Of a stretch of 25,188 bases of DNA, positions 8,089 to 17,200 are shown piece after piece. The position numbers and the translations under genes are program-made. Each line of letters begins with the position of its first letter. The first letter of the stretch is position 1. The DNA comes from an uncultured Lachnospiraceae bacterium (lineage in GTDB: Bacteria; Bacillota_A; Clostridia; Lachnospirales; Lachnospiraceae): assembly GCA_910585655.1 (NCBI GenBank), contig CAJUFW010000030.1:1-25188 (forward strand), given 5' to 3'. Below the pieces are notes generated by a model. It worked only from the letters and a program-made list of their open reading frames with translations. It did no database searches and was not told the origin of the DNA.

Positions 8089-8597
8089 TTATACAAGCAA
8101 ATTCGCACATTGGTTTCAACTGCAAGAACCTGGAAGAAAGCATCCGTTTTTACAAGGAAGTTTTGGGACTCAAGGAAAAATTCCGTCTCTATTATGGCGA
8201 TATGCTTCCAAAACATCCAGAACACCGGGCTAAACTAGATCCACAGCGTCTGCAGGAGTTGGAGCAGTTAAAGGACCGTACTTGGATTGTTTATCTGGAG
8301 TGGCTGGACGGCTATTTTATTGAACTATTTGACGAAGTAAAAGCTCATCTGGACAATCTCCCGGATGATAGCAAATACGGGTATACGCATTTTGCCTTGG
8401 TAGTAGATGACATTCAGGCGTTTTATGAAGAGTTGATAGCCCGCGGTGGAAAGGAGATCATCGACATTCCGCCTCAGCCTTGTATCGACCGAAATAAATC
8501 TATGTGGTTCCATGACCCGGACGGCAATAAAATCGAAGTTCACGAATATAGCCAAACTGCAATGCAAAAGGTCGGTCGGGAACTTCCAAAGGAATAA
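8085..8597 (+). CDS. VOC-superfamily (glyoxalase-like) metalloprotein
   Basis: A 170-residue protein with two beta-alpha-beta-beta-beta modules. The start is fixed by a perfect AGGAGG at 8071-8076 and the ATGA overlap with the preceding stop; the frame is open further upstream but no better start exists there. Likely metal ligands in the classical VOC positions are H8 (HIGFNC), E80 (YFIELF), H102 (THFALVVDD) and E151 (GNKIEVHEY). VOC enzymes include glyoxalases, epimerases, dioxygenases and isomerases. Here, between a Gfo/Idh/MocA dehydrogenase and a beta-glucosidase, a role in rearranging or eliminating an oxidised sugar intermediate is possible but unproven. Confidence 0.88.
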   Translation: MIIQANSHIGFNCKNLEESIRFYKEVLGLKEKFRLYYGDMLPKHPEHRAKLDPQRLQELEQLKDRTWIVYLEWLDGYFIELFDEVKAHLDNLPDDSKYGYTHFALVVDDIQAFYEELIARGGKEIIDIPPQPCIDRNKSMWFHDPDGNKIEVHEYSQTAMQKVGRELPKE

Positions 8598-8643
8598 GAA
8601 AAGCAAATTTAGTAAAAATAGCAAATGGGAACAAGAAAGGTGG

Positions 8644-10008
8644 ATGATAAGATTGAAAGTAACATTTCCAAAAGAATTTATCTGGGGAGCCGCTACCGCT
8701 GCCCAGCAGGTAGAGGGAGCAGCCTTTGAGGATGGTCGCGGTCTTTCGATCTGGGATGTGTTTTGCCGGATTCCGGGCAAAGTACGGAATAATCAGGTGC
8801 CGGACGTCACCTGCGACCAGTATCACCGTTATGAAGAGGATGTACAGCTCATGAAAAAGCTGGGGCTAAAAAGCTATCGCTTTTCTTTCTCCTGGTCGCG
8901 GATCCTGCCGGATGGCACTGGCACGGTAAACGAGCAAGGAATCGCCTATTACAAACGCCTGATTCACTGTCTAAAGGAAAACGGAATTAAGCCGAACGCT
9001 ACCATGTACCATTGGGATCTTCCCTACCAGCTACAACTCAAGGGCGGTTGGGGCAACCGGGATTCTATCCAGTGGTTTACAGAGTATGCCAAGGTGCTGT
9101 TAGATAACTTTGGAGACGAGATCGATATGTGGGTTACATTCAACGAGCCAATCGCCACTTATGTAGGCTATGGCTTGGGGACTTTTGCCCCTGGTCTGAC
9201 CGACGAGGCATATGCCAGACAAGCTCTGCACCACTTACTGGTCGCTCACGGTGAAGCAGTAAAATTGTTCCGCACCTATCATCTGCCAAAAGCTCAGATC
9301 GGTATTGTCGTAGATATCTGGAAGCATAAAGCCGGTCGCCCTGGCAATAAGGAGGACGAAGCGCTGGCACAAAAAGGCAACGAAATCGCCGGATATGGTT
9401 GGTTCTTACATCCGTTGTTTTTAGGCGGCTACTCCGATACATTGACGAACTACTACCAGGAAAACCACCTGACACCGCATATAAAAGACGATGACTTTAA
9501 AACCATCCGACAGCCAATTGATTTTTACGGTCTGAACTTCTACAATGGTTTGGTGGACAACGCAGAGGAAAACCGCAAACGCGCAGAGCAAAAAGCAGCA
9601 GGCGGCAACTATCAGAACAAACCGGAACAGCATCCGGAAGCGATCTATGAAGTGATGCACATGCTGGTAGAAAAATATCACGTAGACATACCGATTTATG
9701 TAACAGAAAACGGCGCGATTCAATTGGATTTCGGCGATAAACCAAAAGAAGATTTCCTAGAAGACGACGAACGGATTGCTTATTTGGAGAAAGTGCTGTA
9801 TTGGCTGAAAAAGGCTATAGACGATGGCATTGATATCCGAGGGTATTATTTGTGGAGTCTGTTAGATAACTTTGAGTGGAACGCGGGTACTTTTATGCGC
9901 TATGGCATTTGCTACACAGACTTTGAAACTTTAGAGCGTACTCCAAAAAAGAGTGCCAACTGGTATAAACAGGTCATTGCTGAAAGCGGATTTGATAGGT
10001 ATGAATGA
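8644..10008 (+). CDS. Beta-glucosidase, glycoside hydrolase family 1
   Basis: A 454-residue cytoplasmic GH1 enzyme (usual length about 450) that hydrolyses beta-glucosides with retention. The acid/base is E168 in WVTFNEP and the nucleophile is E355 in YVTENG. The N-terminal signature FPKEFIWGAATAAQQVEGA is present, as is WSLLDNFEWNAG, whose Glu-Trp pair is typical of enzymes for non-phosphorylated sugars rather than 6-phospho-beta-glucosidases. No signal peptide is seen. AAAGGTGG (8637-8643) runs directly into the ATG at 8644, so the TTG at 8653 is a real alternative start with better spacing. The frame is open from 8446, but that part overlaps the VOC gene and is not GH1-like. Last gene of the oxidoreductase operon, 46 nt after the VOC gene. 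Confidence 0.95.
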   Translation: MIRLKVTFPKEFIWGAATAAQQVEGAAFEDGRGLSIWDVFCRIPGKVRNNQVPDVTCDQYHRYEEDVQLMKKLGLKSYRFSFSWSRILPDGTGTVNEQGIAYYKRLIHCLKENGIKPNATMYHWDLPYQLQLKGGWGNRDSIQWFTEYAKVLLDNFGDEIDMWVTFNEPIATYVGYGLGTFAPGLTDEAYARQALHHLLVAHGEAVKLFRTYHLPKAQIGIVVDIWKHKAGRPGNKEDEALAQKGNEIAGYGWFLHPLFLGGYSDTLTNYYQENHLTPHIKDDDFKTIRQPIDFYGLNFYNGLVDNAEENRKRAEQKAAGGNYQNKPEQHPEAIYEVMHMLVEKYHVDIPIYVTENGAIQLDFGDKPKEDFLEDDERIAYLEKVLYWLKKAIDDGIDIRGYYLWSLLDNFEWNAGTFMRYGICYTDFETLERTPKKSANWYKQVIAESGFDRYE

Positions 10009-10027
10009 AACTGTTGTATAGGAATAA

Positions 10028-10243
10028 TTGCAAAAGGGGCAAAGCCTAAAATCCGGCTCTTCCCGAGACCGTTTCAAGTTTAAGACAAAAACATGTGAAT
10101 CGTTCTGCGATGGAGTAGATGTCTATTTGACAGAAGAAGATATGACAGAAAAAGAAAAAAAGTTTTGTAAAACCATCGTTCCAGTATCTCTCTATGATGA
10201 TTTTTCTATTCCACTGGAGGAGATTTTTTATAATCTTATTTAG
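10028..10243 (+). CDS. Small hypothetical ORF, possibly a gene fragment
   Basis: A 71-codon frame starting at a TTG with a weak AGGAA site. The product is rich in Lys near the N-terminus and acidic in the middle, with no signal peptide, membrane segment or motif I recognise. It fills the 307-nt stretch between the beta-glucosidase stop and the DUF885 gene, and the bidirectional hairpin follows it. It may be a real small protein, a remnant of a longer gene, or a chance frame. Confidence 0.3.
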   Translation: MQKGQSLKSGSSRDRFKFKTKTCESFCDGVDVYLTEEDMTEKEKKFCKTIVPVSLYDDFSIPLEEIFYNLI

Positions 10244-10273
10244 AAAATAACAGGCAGAAAATATAAAACAAAA

Positions 10274-10301
10274 GGCGATCGCTGCGCTGGCAACGATCGC
10301 C
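10274..10301. terminator. Rho-independent terminator of the DUF885 gene, possibly bidirectional
   Basis: GGCGATCG (10274-10281) pairs with CGATCGCC (10294-10301) around a 12-nt loop, a perfect 8-bp stem. On the minus strand it is followed by TTTTGTTTTATAT, a good U-tract 15 nt after the DUF885 stop. On the plus strand only a weak T-rich tract follows, so it may also end the beta-glucosidase transcript. Confidence 0.7.
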
Positions 10302-10315
10302 GATAGGATTTCTTT

Positions 10316-12076
10316 CTACTTCGCCATCCACTTCCGAAGAACCTCAAACGGCGCAGGTCCCAAATCCAGTAATTTTTCATGATACGCCACAGCATCAAAC
10401 TTCTCGCCCGCATGTTCTTTTTCCCAGACTTTTTCCGCTTCGCTGCGCAGACCGGCAAATTCCAGATAACCGATGATATAATCCAACGTATTCGCTGGTT
10501 CTTCGATGCTCGACCAATATATTCCGTCCGCATCCTCTACCGTACTAGCCAGACCATAGCCAGCCAAATATTCATAAGTATCTTCTAGGCTCCAGCCATC
10601 GTAGTTGATTCCGATATCAATTCGACCGCAAATCGCCAGCACGGTCATGTTATTGTATTTTAAAAGGTTGGTCAGGCTTTCGGAGAACCCTGCATATTCA
10701 TAGGTGCTGTACTCGGCATAGGTCGCCCAGCCTTCCGAATAACCGCCAAAGGAAAGAAGCTGACGAATCGGCGCAGGATTCGTCTGGTTAAAACGTACTG
10801 TTTCATATAGATGCCCCGGAAACCCTTCGTGTCCTAAGGTAGTAAACAAGGTATCCATATTTCCGTTTTTTTCACTCTCATTGATATAAATAGACAGATT
10901 CCCCCAGTCGTCTAAAGCAGGAGTAAGGAAAAAGGCTGGGCTTAAATGTTCCTGCATGGAAGGATCGACGTATTTAACCGAATAATCCGTATCTTCTATC
11001 GGCGGATAGTCCGCCTGTATTGCCTCTTTTAAATAAGATAAAATTTCCTCCGGCTCTGTCTTTGGCCACTCTGGGGAAGCCGTCTGTTCCAGGGCGCTTG
11101 GCTCTGCCGTATATGCTAACTGGATTCGCGCAATTCCCTCCTGAACCGTCTTTTCCAATTCAGTTTTCATTTTACTGATGCTCCAATCAGAACCAGTATT
11201 GTTTTTCACCAACCATTCGTAATATGCCTTGCCCTCAGGAAACTCACATAATCCCTTTTCATTTTTTCCGGTTCCCTTTAATTCGTTTAAAACAGAGATA
11301 ATTTCCTCATAAGCAGGAATCACATATTCCTTTACCAAACGTTTATTTTCATATTCAAAGGCAAGACGTTCATCCTCATTGATATCTGAAAGACCGCTAA
11401 GACGCCCGGCAAACGTCGTAATCATAAAGTTTTCATCGGGGTTTTTTATAAAGTCTTCACATTGACTGATAATATCGTCCACTGCCCGATCTGAAAGAAA
11501 CAGTCCTGCCGCAGAACGCCTCCGTTCTACCTCTAAAATATCCTCAAAATAGTCTTTTACGCAAGGCAGAATATTCAAATAATCCTTGACATCCTTTGCC
11601 GAATAAAACTTATATTCCACCAGCAAAACCGGAAGCTGCGCCTGCAGCCCAGTCGTTGGGCTAAACACCTCGTCATATAGAAAATAAGACTCTCCTTCTA
11701 TCGTGGTATTCAAGGAATGCTCCATAATATCATAGCTAAGCTGTTGTGCCTCTGTTAAGCTTTCATAGTCAAACTGCCCAAGCTCCTCTAATGTTTCCTT
11801 TGCGTCCTCTAAGTTCTCCCGGAAACTTTCCTCGCTGTATTCTCCTAGGGTCGGTTCCATATCCGTAATCCCATAATTTTCCGGATGCGCCAGGGTATAA
11901 TGCAGGGAAATAGAATCAGACTGCACGTTTTCCCGAAACTGGTCTTCCAGGAATTGGTCAAATTTAGCCTGATCCTTTTCTCCTCCCTGAGACGTTTCAT
12001 TCCCTTTAGAACAGCCCGTTAGGGCTACCAGCATAACCACCAAAAGTGCCGCCAAAAGCCTTCTGCCATTTTTCAT
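10316..12076 (-). CDS. DUF885-family zinc-peptidase-like lipoprotein
   Basis: A 586-residue exported lipoprotein. Start chosen at 12076 because AGGAG lies 10 nt upstream and the protein then begins with a lipoprotein signal: MKNGRR, a hydrophobic core at 7-19, and lipobox L-T-G-C with Cys22. The frame extends nine codons further to 12103 but has no ribosome site there. The C-terminal half carries the thermolysin-like metal motif HEGFPGH at about 416-422 and a downstream SEGWATYAE (Glu at about 448), the pattern typical of DUF885 proteins, which are predicted zinc metallopeptidases. The true substrate is unknown. Transcribed alone, away from the flagellar genes before it, and ended by the hairpin at 10274-10301. 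Confidence 0.9.
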   Translation of the reverse strand: MKNGRRLLAALLVVMLVALTGCSKGNETSQGGEKDQAKFDQFLEDQFRENVQSDSISLHYTLAHPENYGITDMEPTLGEYSEESFRENLEDAKETLEELGQFDYESLTEAQQLSYDIMEHSLNTTIEGESYFLYDEVFSPTTGLQAQLPVLLVEYKFYSAKDVKDYLNILPCVKDYFEDILEVERRRSAAGLFLSDRAVDDIISQCEDFIKNPDENFMITTFAGRLSGLSDINEDERLAFEYENKRLVKEYVIPAYEEIISVLNELKGTGKNEKGLCEFPEGKAYYEWLVKNNTGSDWSISKMKTELEKTVQEGIARIQLAYTAEPSALEQTASPEWPKTEPEEILSYLKEAIQADYPPIEDTDYSVKYVDPSMQEHLSPAFFLTPALDDWGNLSIYINESEKNGNMDTLFTTLGHEGFPGHLYETVRFNQTNPAPIRQLLSFGGYSEGWATYAEYSTYEYAGFSESLTNLLKYNNMTVLAICGRIDIGINYDGWSLEDTYEYLAGYGLASTVEDADGIYWSSIEEPANTLDYIIGYLEFAGLRSEAEKVWEKEHAGEKFDAVAYHEKLLDLGPAPFEVLRKWMAK

Positions 12077-12108
12077 TTTTTCTCTCTCCTGTCCCGTGTG
12101 CATTTTAA

Positions 12109-12150
12109 GTAACAGTCCAGACCTGACGAAACGCCAAACTGAACTGTTAC
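12109..12150 (-). terminator. Hairpin after fliS, weak terminator
   Basis: GTAACAGTCCAG (12109-12120) pairs with CTGAACTGTTAC (12139-12150) with one mismatch and an 18-nt loop. It lies 25 nt after the fliS stop. The following tract on the minus strand is only TTAAAATG, so termination would be inefficient; on the plus strand ATTTTATT follows. Confidence 0.4.
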
Positions 12151-12174
12151 ATTTTATTACCTGCCAAGGCTATT

Positions 12175-12654
12175 CTATGCCTTAAAGCCTCGATTTTCTT
12201 CATCCGGTGATACCAGGGTTTCATTCAATACGCCCCGCCCGTAAGTCAGACCGGCGTACAACTTTTGTGTATGCTCCATAACCGGAAGTGAATGATCCTG
12301 CTGCGCTACCCCTTCAAACGCTGTGTACAAACCGCGCAGCACCTTTTCCGCAGCATCCAGTTCCGTATCCTTACGCTGTATTCTGGCATGGTTCAGACAA
12401 CGGTTTACATAGATATAAAGCCGCATCAGGTTTTTGGAAACCGGATAACTGATATCCAATGCTACCATCAGCTCACTTACAAAACGGACGGCATGGGCAA
12501 GGCTCTTTTGAAAGCTTGCCGGATCTCCTGATGCCAGCAGCTCCCTGGCGTCCTGAATATCCTCCAGGATAATATCATACATAATAACAATCAGTTCGCT
12601 TCGGTTTGCCTGCGTTACCCTCCTGGAATATGCCTTTATGGATTCTTCCTTCAT
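12175..12654 (-). CDS. fliS: Flagellar export chaperone FliS
   Basis: A 159-residue mostly helical protein. The N-terminal AYSRRVTQANRSELIVIMYD matches the FliS pattern Y-x-x-V-x-x-A-x-x-x-L-I-x-x-x-Y-D, and the four-helix bundle continues to about 125. FliS binds the C-terminal helices of newly made flagellin, stops it polymerising in the cytoplasm and hands it to the flagellar export gate. An AGGAGG-type site precedes the ATG at 12654. The gene follows flagellin after 90 nt and has its own sigma-28-type promoter. The tail (about 130-159) is not conserved. fliD, the usual neighbour, is absent here. Confidence 0.88.
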   Translation of the reverse strand: MKEESIKAYSRRVTQANRSELIVIMYDIILEDIQDARELLASGDPASFQKSLAHAVRFVSELMVALDISYPVSKNLMRLYIYVNRCLNHARIQRKDTELDAAEKVLRGLYTAFEGVAQQDHSLPVMEHTQKLYAGLTYGRGVLNETLVSPDEENRGFKA

Positions 12655-12687
12655 TCTTTCCTCCTACTTTCTGCATGTTCCCTTTTT

Positions 12688-12714
12688 TTATCGACCTATG
12701 CACTACCATGTCTA
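12688..12714 (-). promoter_or_regulatory. Sigma-28 (SigD/FliA) type promoter of fliS
   Basis: On the minus strand TAGA (12711-12714) and GTCGATAA (12688-12695) are separated by exactly 15 nt. The consensus is TAAA, 15 nt, GCCGATAA/T, so 10 of 12 positions match. The predicted start is near 12681, about 27 nt before the fliS ATG. This fits late-class flagellar expression. Confidence 0.65.
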
Positions 12715-12741
12715 TCTACATATTGCATATCGCTACGATCG

Positions 12742-12759
12742 CTGTTAGCCCTGTAACAG
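12742..12759 (-). other. Small hairpin overlapping the flagellin stop codon
   Basis: CTGTTA (12742-12747) and TAACAG (12754-12759) form a 6-bp stem with a 6-nt loop spanning the last flagellin codons and its stop. No U-tract follows, so it is more likely to affect mRNA stability than to terminate. Confidence 0.3.
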
Positions 12760-14250
12760 ACTCAAAACGTTCTGCGGTCGCTCGTTAGCCTGTGCCAGCA
12801 CGGATGTTCCTGCCTGAGAAAGCACTGTCTGTTGGGTATAGTTCGTCATTTCCTCAGCCATATCTACATCTTCGATTCGAGATAATGCTTCCGTCATGTT
12901 CAAAACAGTCTCGTCCAAGCTCATGATGGAATGTTCCAAACGGTTCTGGTACGAACCAAGCTTCGAGCGAATAGACGATATCATAGCAATCGCATCGTCC
13001 AGTTTTGCAATGCCCTCTGACGCACCCTCTCTGGTAGACAGATTCAAAGTAGCGATCCCCAATGTCTCCGGGGTAATCTTTGGAATGTTGACCGACATTT
13101 CCTGATAGGTGTTCGCACCAATCTGCAAAATCATTGCTCCGGCGTCCAGGACTGTCATGTTAATCTCCTGATCGCCGTCAGCATCCGGCGCTTCTGCCAT
13201 TTCCTCTCCTATCATCGTATCCTCAAACTGTGTCCCTGCCGTTCCAGGTTCTACCTTGATTTTCATTTCAAAACCATCTTGATCAACAATCGAAATATAA
13301 TTTCCTTCTGCCTTCATAGAAGTAGTCGTATCAAATCCCTCATTGAGTGCAATCGCCGCATCAATACCTGTTACAGTAGTCTTTTCACTGGAAAGCCCTA
13401 ATTCCGCTGCTAATTCCTCACTGCTACACACAATTTCCATCTCTACCGCACTACCATAATCACGACTTACAAACAACAGCGCATCTCCTGGTGTATATTC
13501 CTCTGTCGTATAACCTGCCCAATCCGGATCTCCATCCTCTAAATCCGGACCGTCTCCCAATGCTCCCATCCGAATGTTGGCACGATCACAGGCAGCCTGA
13601 AGCTTTTGGAATACTGCCATAGTATCTTCTCCTGCCTCTATTTTAACAACCTCACCATTGATGCTCACACTTCCGCTGTTTTCTATTTCATCCCCGGCTC
13701 CCCCGGTATCCCCCACGATCACCGCCTGCCTCGGATCACGCGTCACAGTAATGCCATAGTCTCCGGATAGTACCTTATCCGCTGTAGAAAATACGGTGAC
13801 ACTGGTCTTATCCGCATAGCTCTGACGTCCTACGTCACCGTTAAGCAGACGCTTTGTATTAAATTCCGTATCATTTGCAATACGTGCAATTTCCTGGCGA
13901 AGCTGATCCACTTCCTTTTGTATCGTTTCCCGGTCATCCCATGTATACGTATCATTGGCTGACTGAACTGCCAGCTCTCTCATTCTCTGAAGCATAGCAG
14001 TCACTTCATTTAAAGCGCCCTCTGCTGTCTGGATAACGGAAATACCATCCGACGCATTTCGAGAAGCCTGCTCTAAGCCCTCGATCTGCGTTTTCATCTT
14101 CCTGGTAATCGACATTCCTGCAGCATCGTCCGCCGACTGGTTAATTCGATAGCCGGACGTCAGTCTCCGAATACTTTTATCCAGCTTGTTTTCTGTTCTC
14201 CCCAACTGTGTATTTGCCCGAATTGCGGACATATTATGATTAATTCTCAT
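12745..14250 (-). CDS. fliC: Flagellin
   Basis: A 501-residue flagellin. The N-terminal D0/D1 region (about 1-140) begins MRINHNMSAIRANTQLG and contains LTSGYRINQSADDAAG. The C-terminal D1/D0 region (about 405-501) ends in the usual amphipathic helix (TVLSQAGTSVLAQANE, then NVLSLLQG). The variable D2/D3 part between about 140 and 400 is acidic and surface-exposed in the filament. The segment LQRMRELAVQSAND at about 87-100 is the conserved D1 stretch that TLR5 recognises in other flagellins. AAAGGAAG precedes the ATG and overlaps the stop of the upstream gene, with only 14 nt between coding regions, so it is probably co-transcribed with it. FliS downstream is its export chaperone. No sigma-28 site of its own was found. 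Confidence 0.96.
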   Translation of the reverse strand: MRINHNMSAIRANTQLGRTENKLDKSIRRLTSGYRINQSADDAAGMSITRKMKTQIEGLEQASRNASDGISVIQTAEGALNEVTAMLQRMRELAVQSANDTYTWDDRETIQKEVDQLRQEIARIANDTEFNTKRLLNGDVGRQSYADKTSVTVFSTADKVLSGDYGITVTRDPRQAVIVGDTGGAGDEIENSGSVSINGEVVKIEAGEDTMAVFQKLQAACDRANIRMGALGDGPDLEDGDPDWAGYTTEEYTPGDALLFVSRDYGSAVEMEIVCSSEELAAELGLSSEKTTVTGIDAAIALNEGFDTTTSMKAEGNYISIVDQDGFEMKIKVEPGTAGTQFEDTMIGEEMAEAPDADGDQEINMTVLDAGAMILQIGANTYQEMSVNIPKITPETLGIATLNLSTREGASEGIAKLDDAIAMISSIRSKLGSYQNRLEHSIMSLDETVLNMTEALSRIEDVDMAEEMTNYTQQTVLSQAGTSVLAQANERPQNVLSLLQG

Positions 14251-14264
14251 GTTCTTCTTCCTTT

Positions 14265-17200
14265 CTATCTGCTTATAATATCAATCACTGCCTTCGCTGC
14301 CTGATAAAGCTGTTTAGTCTGGGCAGAACGGCTTTGTGTTGCTGCTCCCGCTTCCGTCTCCTGTCCGGTCTCTGCCAAAGGAAGCGAAGTAGTGTGATGA
14401 ACGGAACGTCCTCCTGCCAAATGAGACGTCAGGCTGCCCGTTTCAAGCCCTGCCGCCGCAATCGCCTCACGAATAGCAGGAAGCTTTTGCTCCAATACCT
14501 CCTGCGCCTGTCTGGACTCACACCTAAAATATCCTTCCAATTTCCCATTCTGTACCCAGAAATCACCCTTGACCGGTACATATTCCTCCGTCCCTGGCTG
14601 CAACATACCCATAGACAGTTCGACCTTTCCATTGGCGCCTTGGCTCTGTTCTGCTTTTGCTCCGTGCCGTACTGTCAGCCGAATACGCGATATGCTTCCA
14701 TCTTCCCGTACCACTGGTATCTCATAATGCTCCTGCCCAGCCAGACGTTCCGATAAGCTCATCGCCCGTCCTAACGTCCTAAGCTGCTGAAGCCGCTCAA
14801 AGGTCAAAATCTGTCCGCTTCCGGACTCTCCCGGCTGTTTTTCCTGCTGGATCTGCTCCAATATCCGCTCCTGAAGCTGCTTTACCTGCTCCTGGAATTC
14901 TTCTGGCGGCTCATTTCCCAGACTATCCAATACCCCGTGACTCTCTTGTTCCAGCCGCTCCCGCTCTGCACTCGGAAGCCCCTTAACAAAATCCTCCAGC
15001 TGCCGGTCTGACCCTAACAATTCTTTTGCTGCCTCTAACAGCACCGGCGTACTTTCTATTCCGTGTTCCTGCAAGAAAGAAACTGCTTCCTGACTATCGG
15101 CAATCTGCTCCGTCAGGTGCTTGGTCTGCCACTCTCGATAATCCGCCTCTGGCTCTTCCAATACATGCCGAAGCTGTCTCGCCTCTTCTGCTGCCAATTT
15201 CTGCCAAACATCTGCTCGTTCTACACTGGTTGGATCCGTATTTTCATAACCTTGTGCAATCTGATCCGTAATCGAAGCCGATTTTCGAGTGACGGTCTCC
15301 CTTGCTCCTATGCCTTCCCCTGCCGTCTGATCAATCCTGCCCGTATTCCTGGTACGAACTGCTGTCAGAAGGTTTTGAAGTGTCAGTTCCTGCCCGGCTT
15401 CTACCACAGCCCCGATTGCTGCACCATCACTTTTTTCTATCTGATGCAGCAGACGATAAATTCCAATATAAGAGGAACGCTCCTCCTCGCTGATACCATG
15501 CTGCTTTTCCAGCTTCCATAAAAACCGGCTGCTGGACTCCTCCTGGCTTGCTGTTCCACTGTCAGAATGAGCCGGCATATCTTCCATTCCCTGATCCGAA
15601 AGTTCCCGGATAACATTCCCCAGTTCTTCCATTGACATTTGCAATGGATTCTGACCGGAACGAATCAGCTTCAACACCGTTCCCGGTTTCATTTCCCGCA
15701 AGGTTTCCGCTACCCGACTGTCATAATAACGCATCTGTGCTACCGATTCCGCTGTAATCTCCAGGCTGTTATAACCTAATATCCGTACTGCGCGCTCATT
15801 TGCAGCGTTCGCTTCCAGCTCCAGACTTTCTAACAAATGATCTACGCTACGAAATGCCTTTTTCATGGAATCGCCCAAATCTCGACGAACCTCGGTAGCC
15901 ATGGTCTCATAAGCCTCCCCTGCCCGTACGTAACGCTCTCCAATCTGTTCAATCGCCGTACCGTCCTGTTTTATAGCAGATGTAATCCGGCTTCCTTCCT
16001 CATAAAATGCTTCAAACGTAATCTGCCCGGCGCTCCGGTAAACGCTTCCCATTGCATACATCGAAAACGACATACTTTCTTGACGTTTTTCCGCTACTTC
16101 CTGGAGCAATGCCGCTGTTTGACTGTCTGCGCCATCTCCCTGTTCCTCACACAGCTTCTGGTAATAACTGTTTTCCAATTCCCTTAGACCCTCTACAATC
16201 TGGGTTAAGTTTTCTGTATCCAGACGGATTCCCTTTTTTAAAAGCTGTACGGCAGCTTCGGTAGTCATTTTCAACCGTACCTCTTCCATCTGTCGTCTCA
16301 TCGTAATTTGTCCGATGCTGTCTAAATCTATCTGATTCCACTTTGTTACAGCATAGGAAGCCTCCCGCTGACGGGCGTCTCCTAAAACAGTTTCGGTTGC
16401 TTTCCCCCCTACGGACGCCTGATCGACCAGCTTCTCTATGATTTCATCCTGTAAAGTATCTGCCGCCTCCTGCGGAACGCCCGAAACCTCTGTTTCATTG
16501 GCTGTATCCATACCATCCGCCAATCTATGTAAGCTTTCCAGCTCCGCCATATTTTTCCCGTCTATCGCCAGACCATGCTCAAACAACCACTGCGCCTCCT
16601 GCATAGATTCCTCTGTTATCGGAATTCCCTCTTGCTCAAGCTTCGCAGCAGCCTGCGGCTCAATCTGCGTCCAAGCTTCGGTCGTATCAGGGGTTCCTCC
16701 TGGCACATCTTCTCCTATTCCCCGCGCCGTACTCTGATAACCGTTCGGCGTATTTTCCCTCATCCCCTGGGCATTCATAAAAGAAGCCCGGTAAAGATTC
16801 TCGATACTGCTTTCCAGTCCGTTTTCCAGCAAATAAGAGAAAGAACCTTCGCCCAGCCTGCCGACTGCCTGTTCTGCCAATCCTAACGCCGTGGAAAGCC
16901 GTTCCAAATTCGCCTCTGTCACAGGCATCCCTACGGCTGCCAGCCGTTCTGCCAGCTTTTGTTCAGCCTCGCTCAAAGACGCCTCTTCTATCTGCTCCCT
17001 CGTTACTCGCTGCTTTTCTACCTGCTGTTCTATTCCCTCCTGCCGAAGCGCCCTACTGTCCTTGATACGCTGCACAGCGCGTTCCAACTGCTGGGCGGTA
17101 TACTCGTCGTACAGACTTCCTTCTTCGTCTAACTCCTCTACATCCTCTGGCACAACATTGTCTTCTACCCATACCAATTGCTTAGTCACAGACTCTACTT

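Noticed and set aside
8446..8643. Upstream extension of the beta-glucosidase frame
   Set aside because: It lies mostly inside the VOC gene in another frame, has no GH1 similarity and would make the enzyme 66 residues too long.
14251..14420. A sigma-28 promoter for flagellin (TAAA near 14297-14300)
   Set aside because: At the right distance the -10 region reads GCGAAGGC, which matches the sigma-28 consensus poorly.
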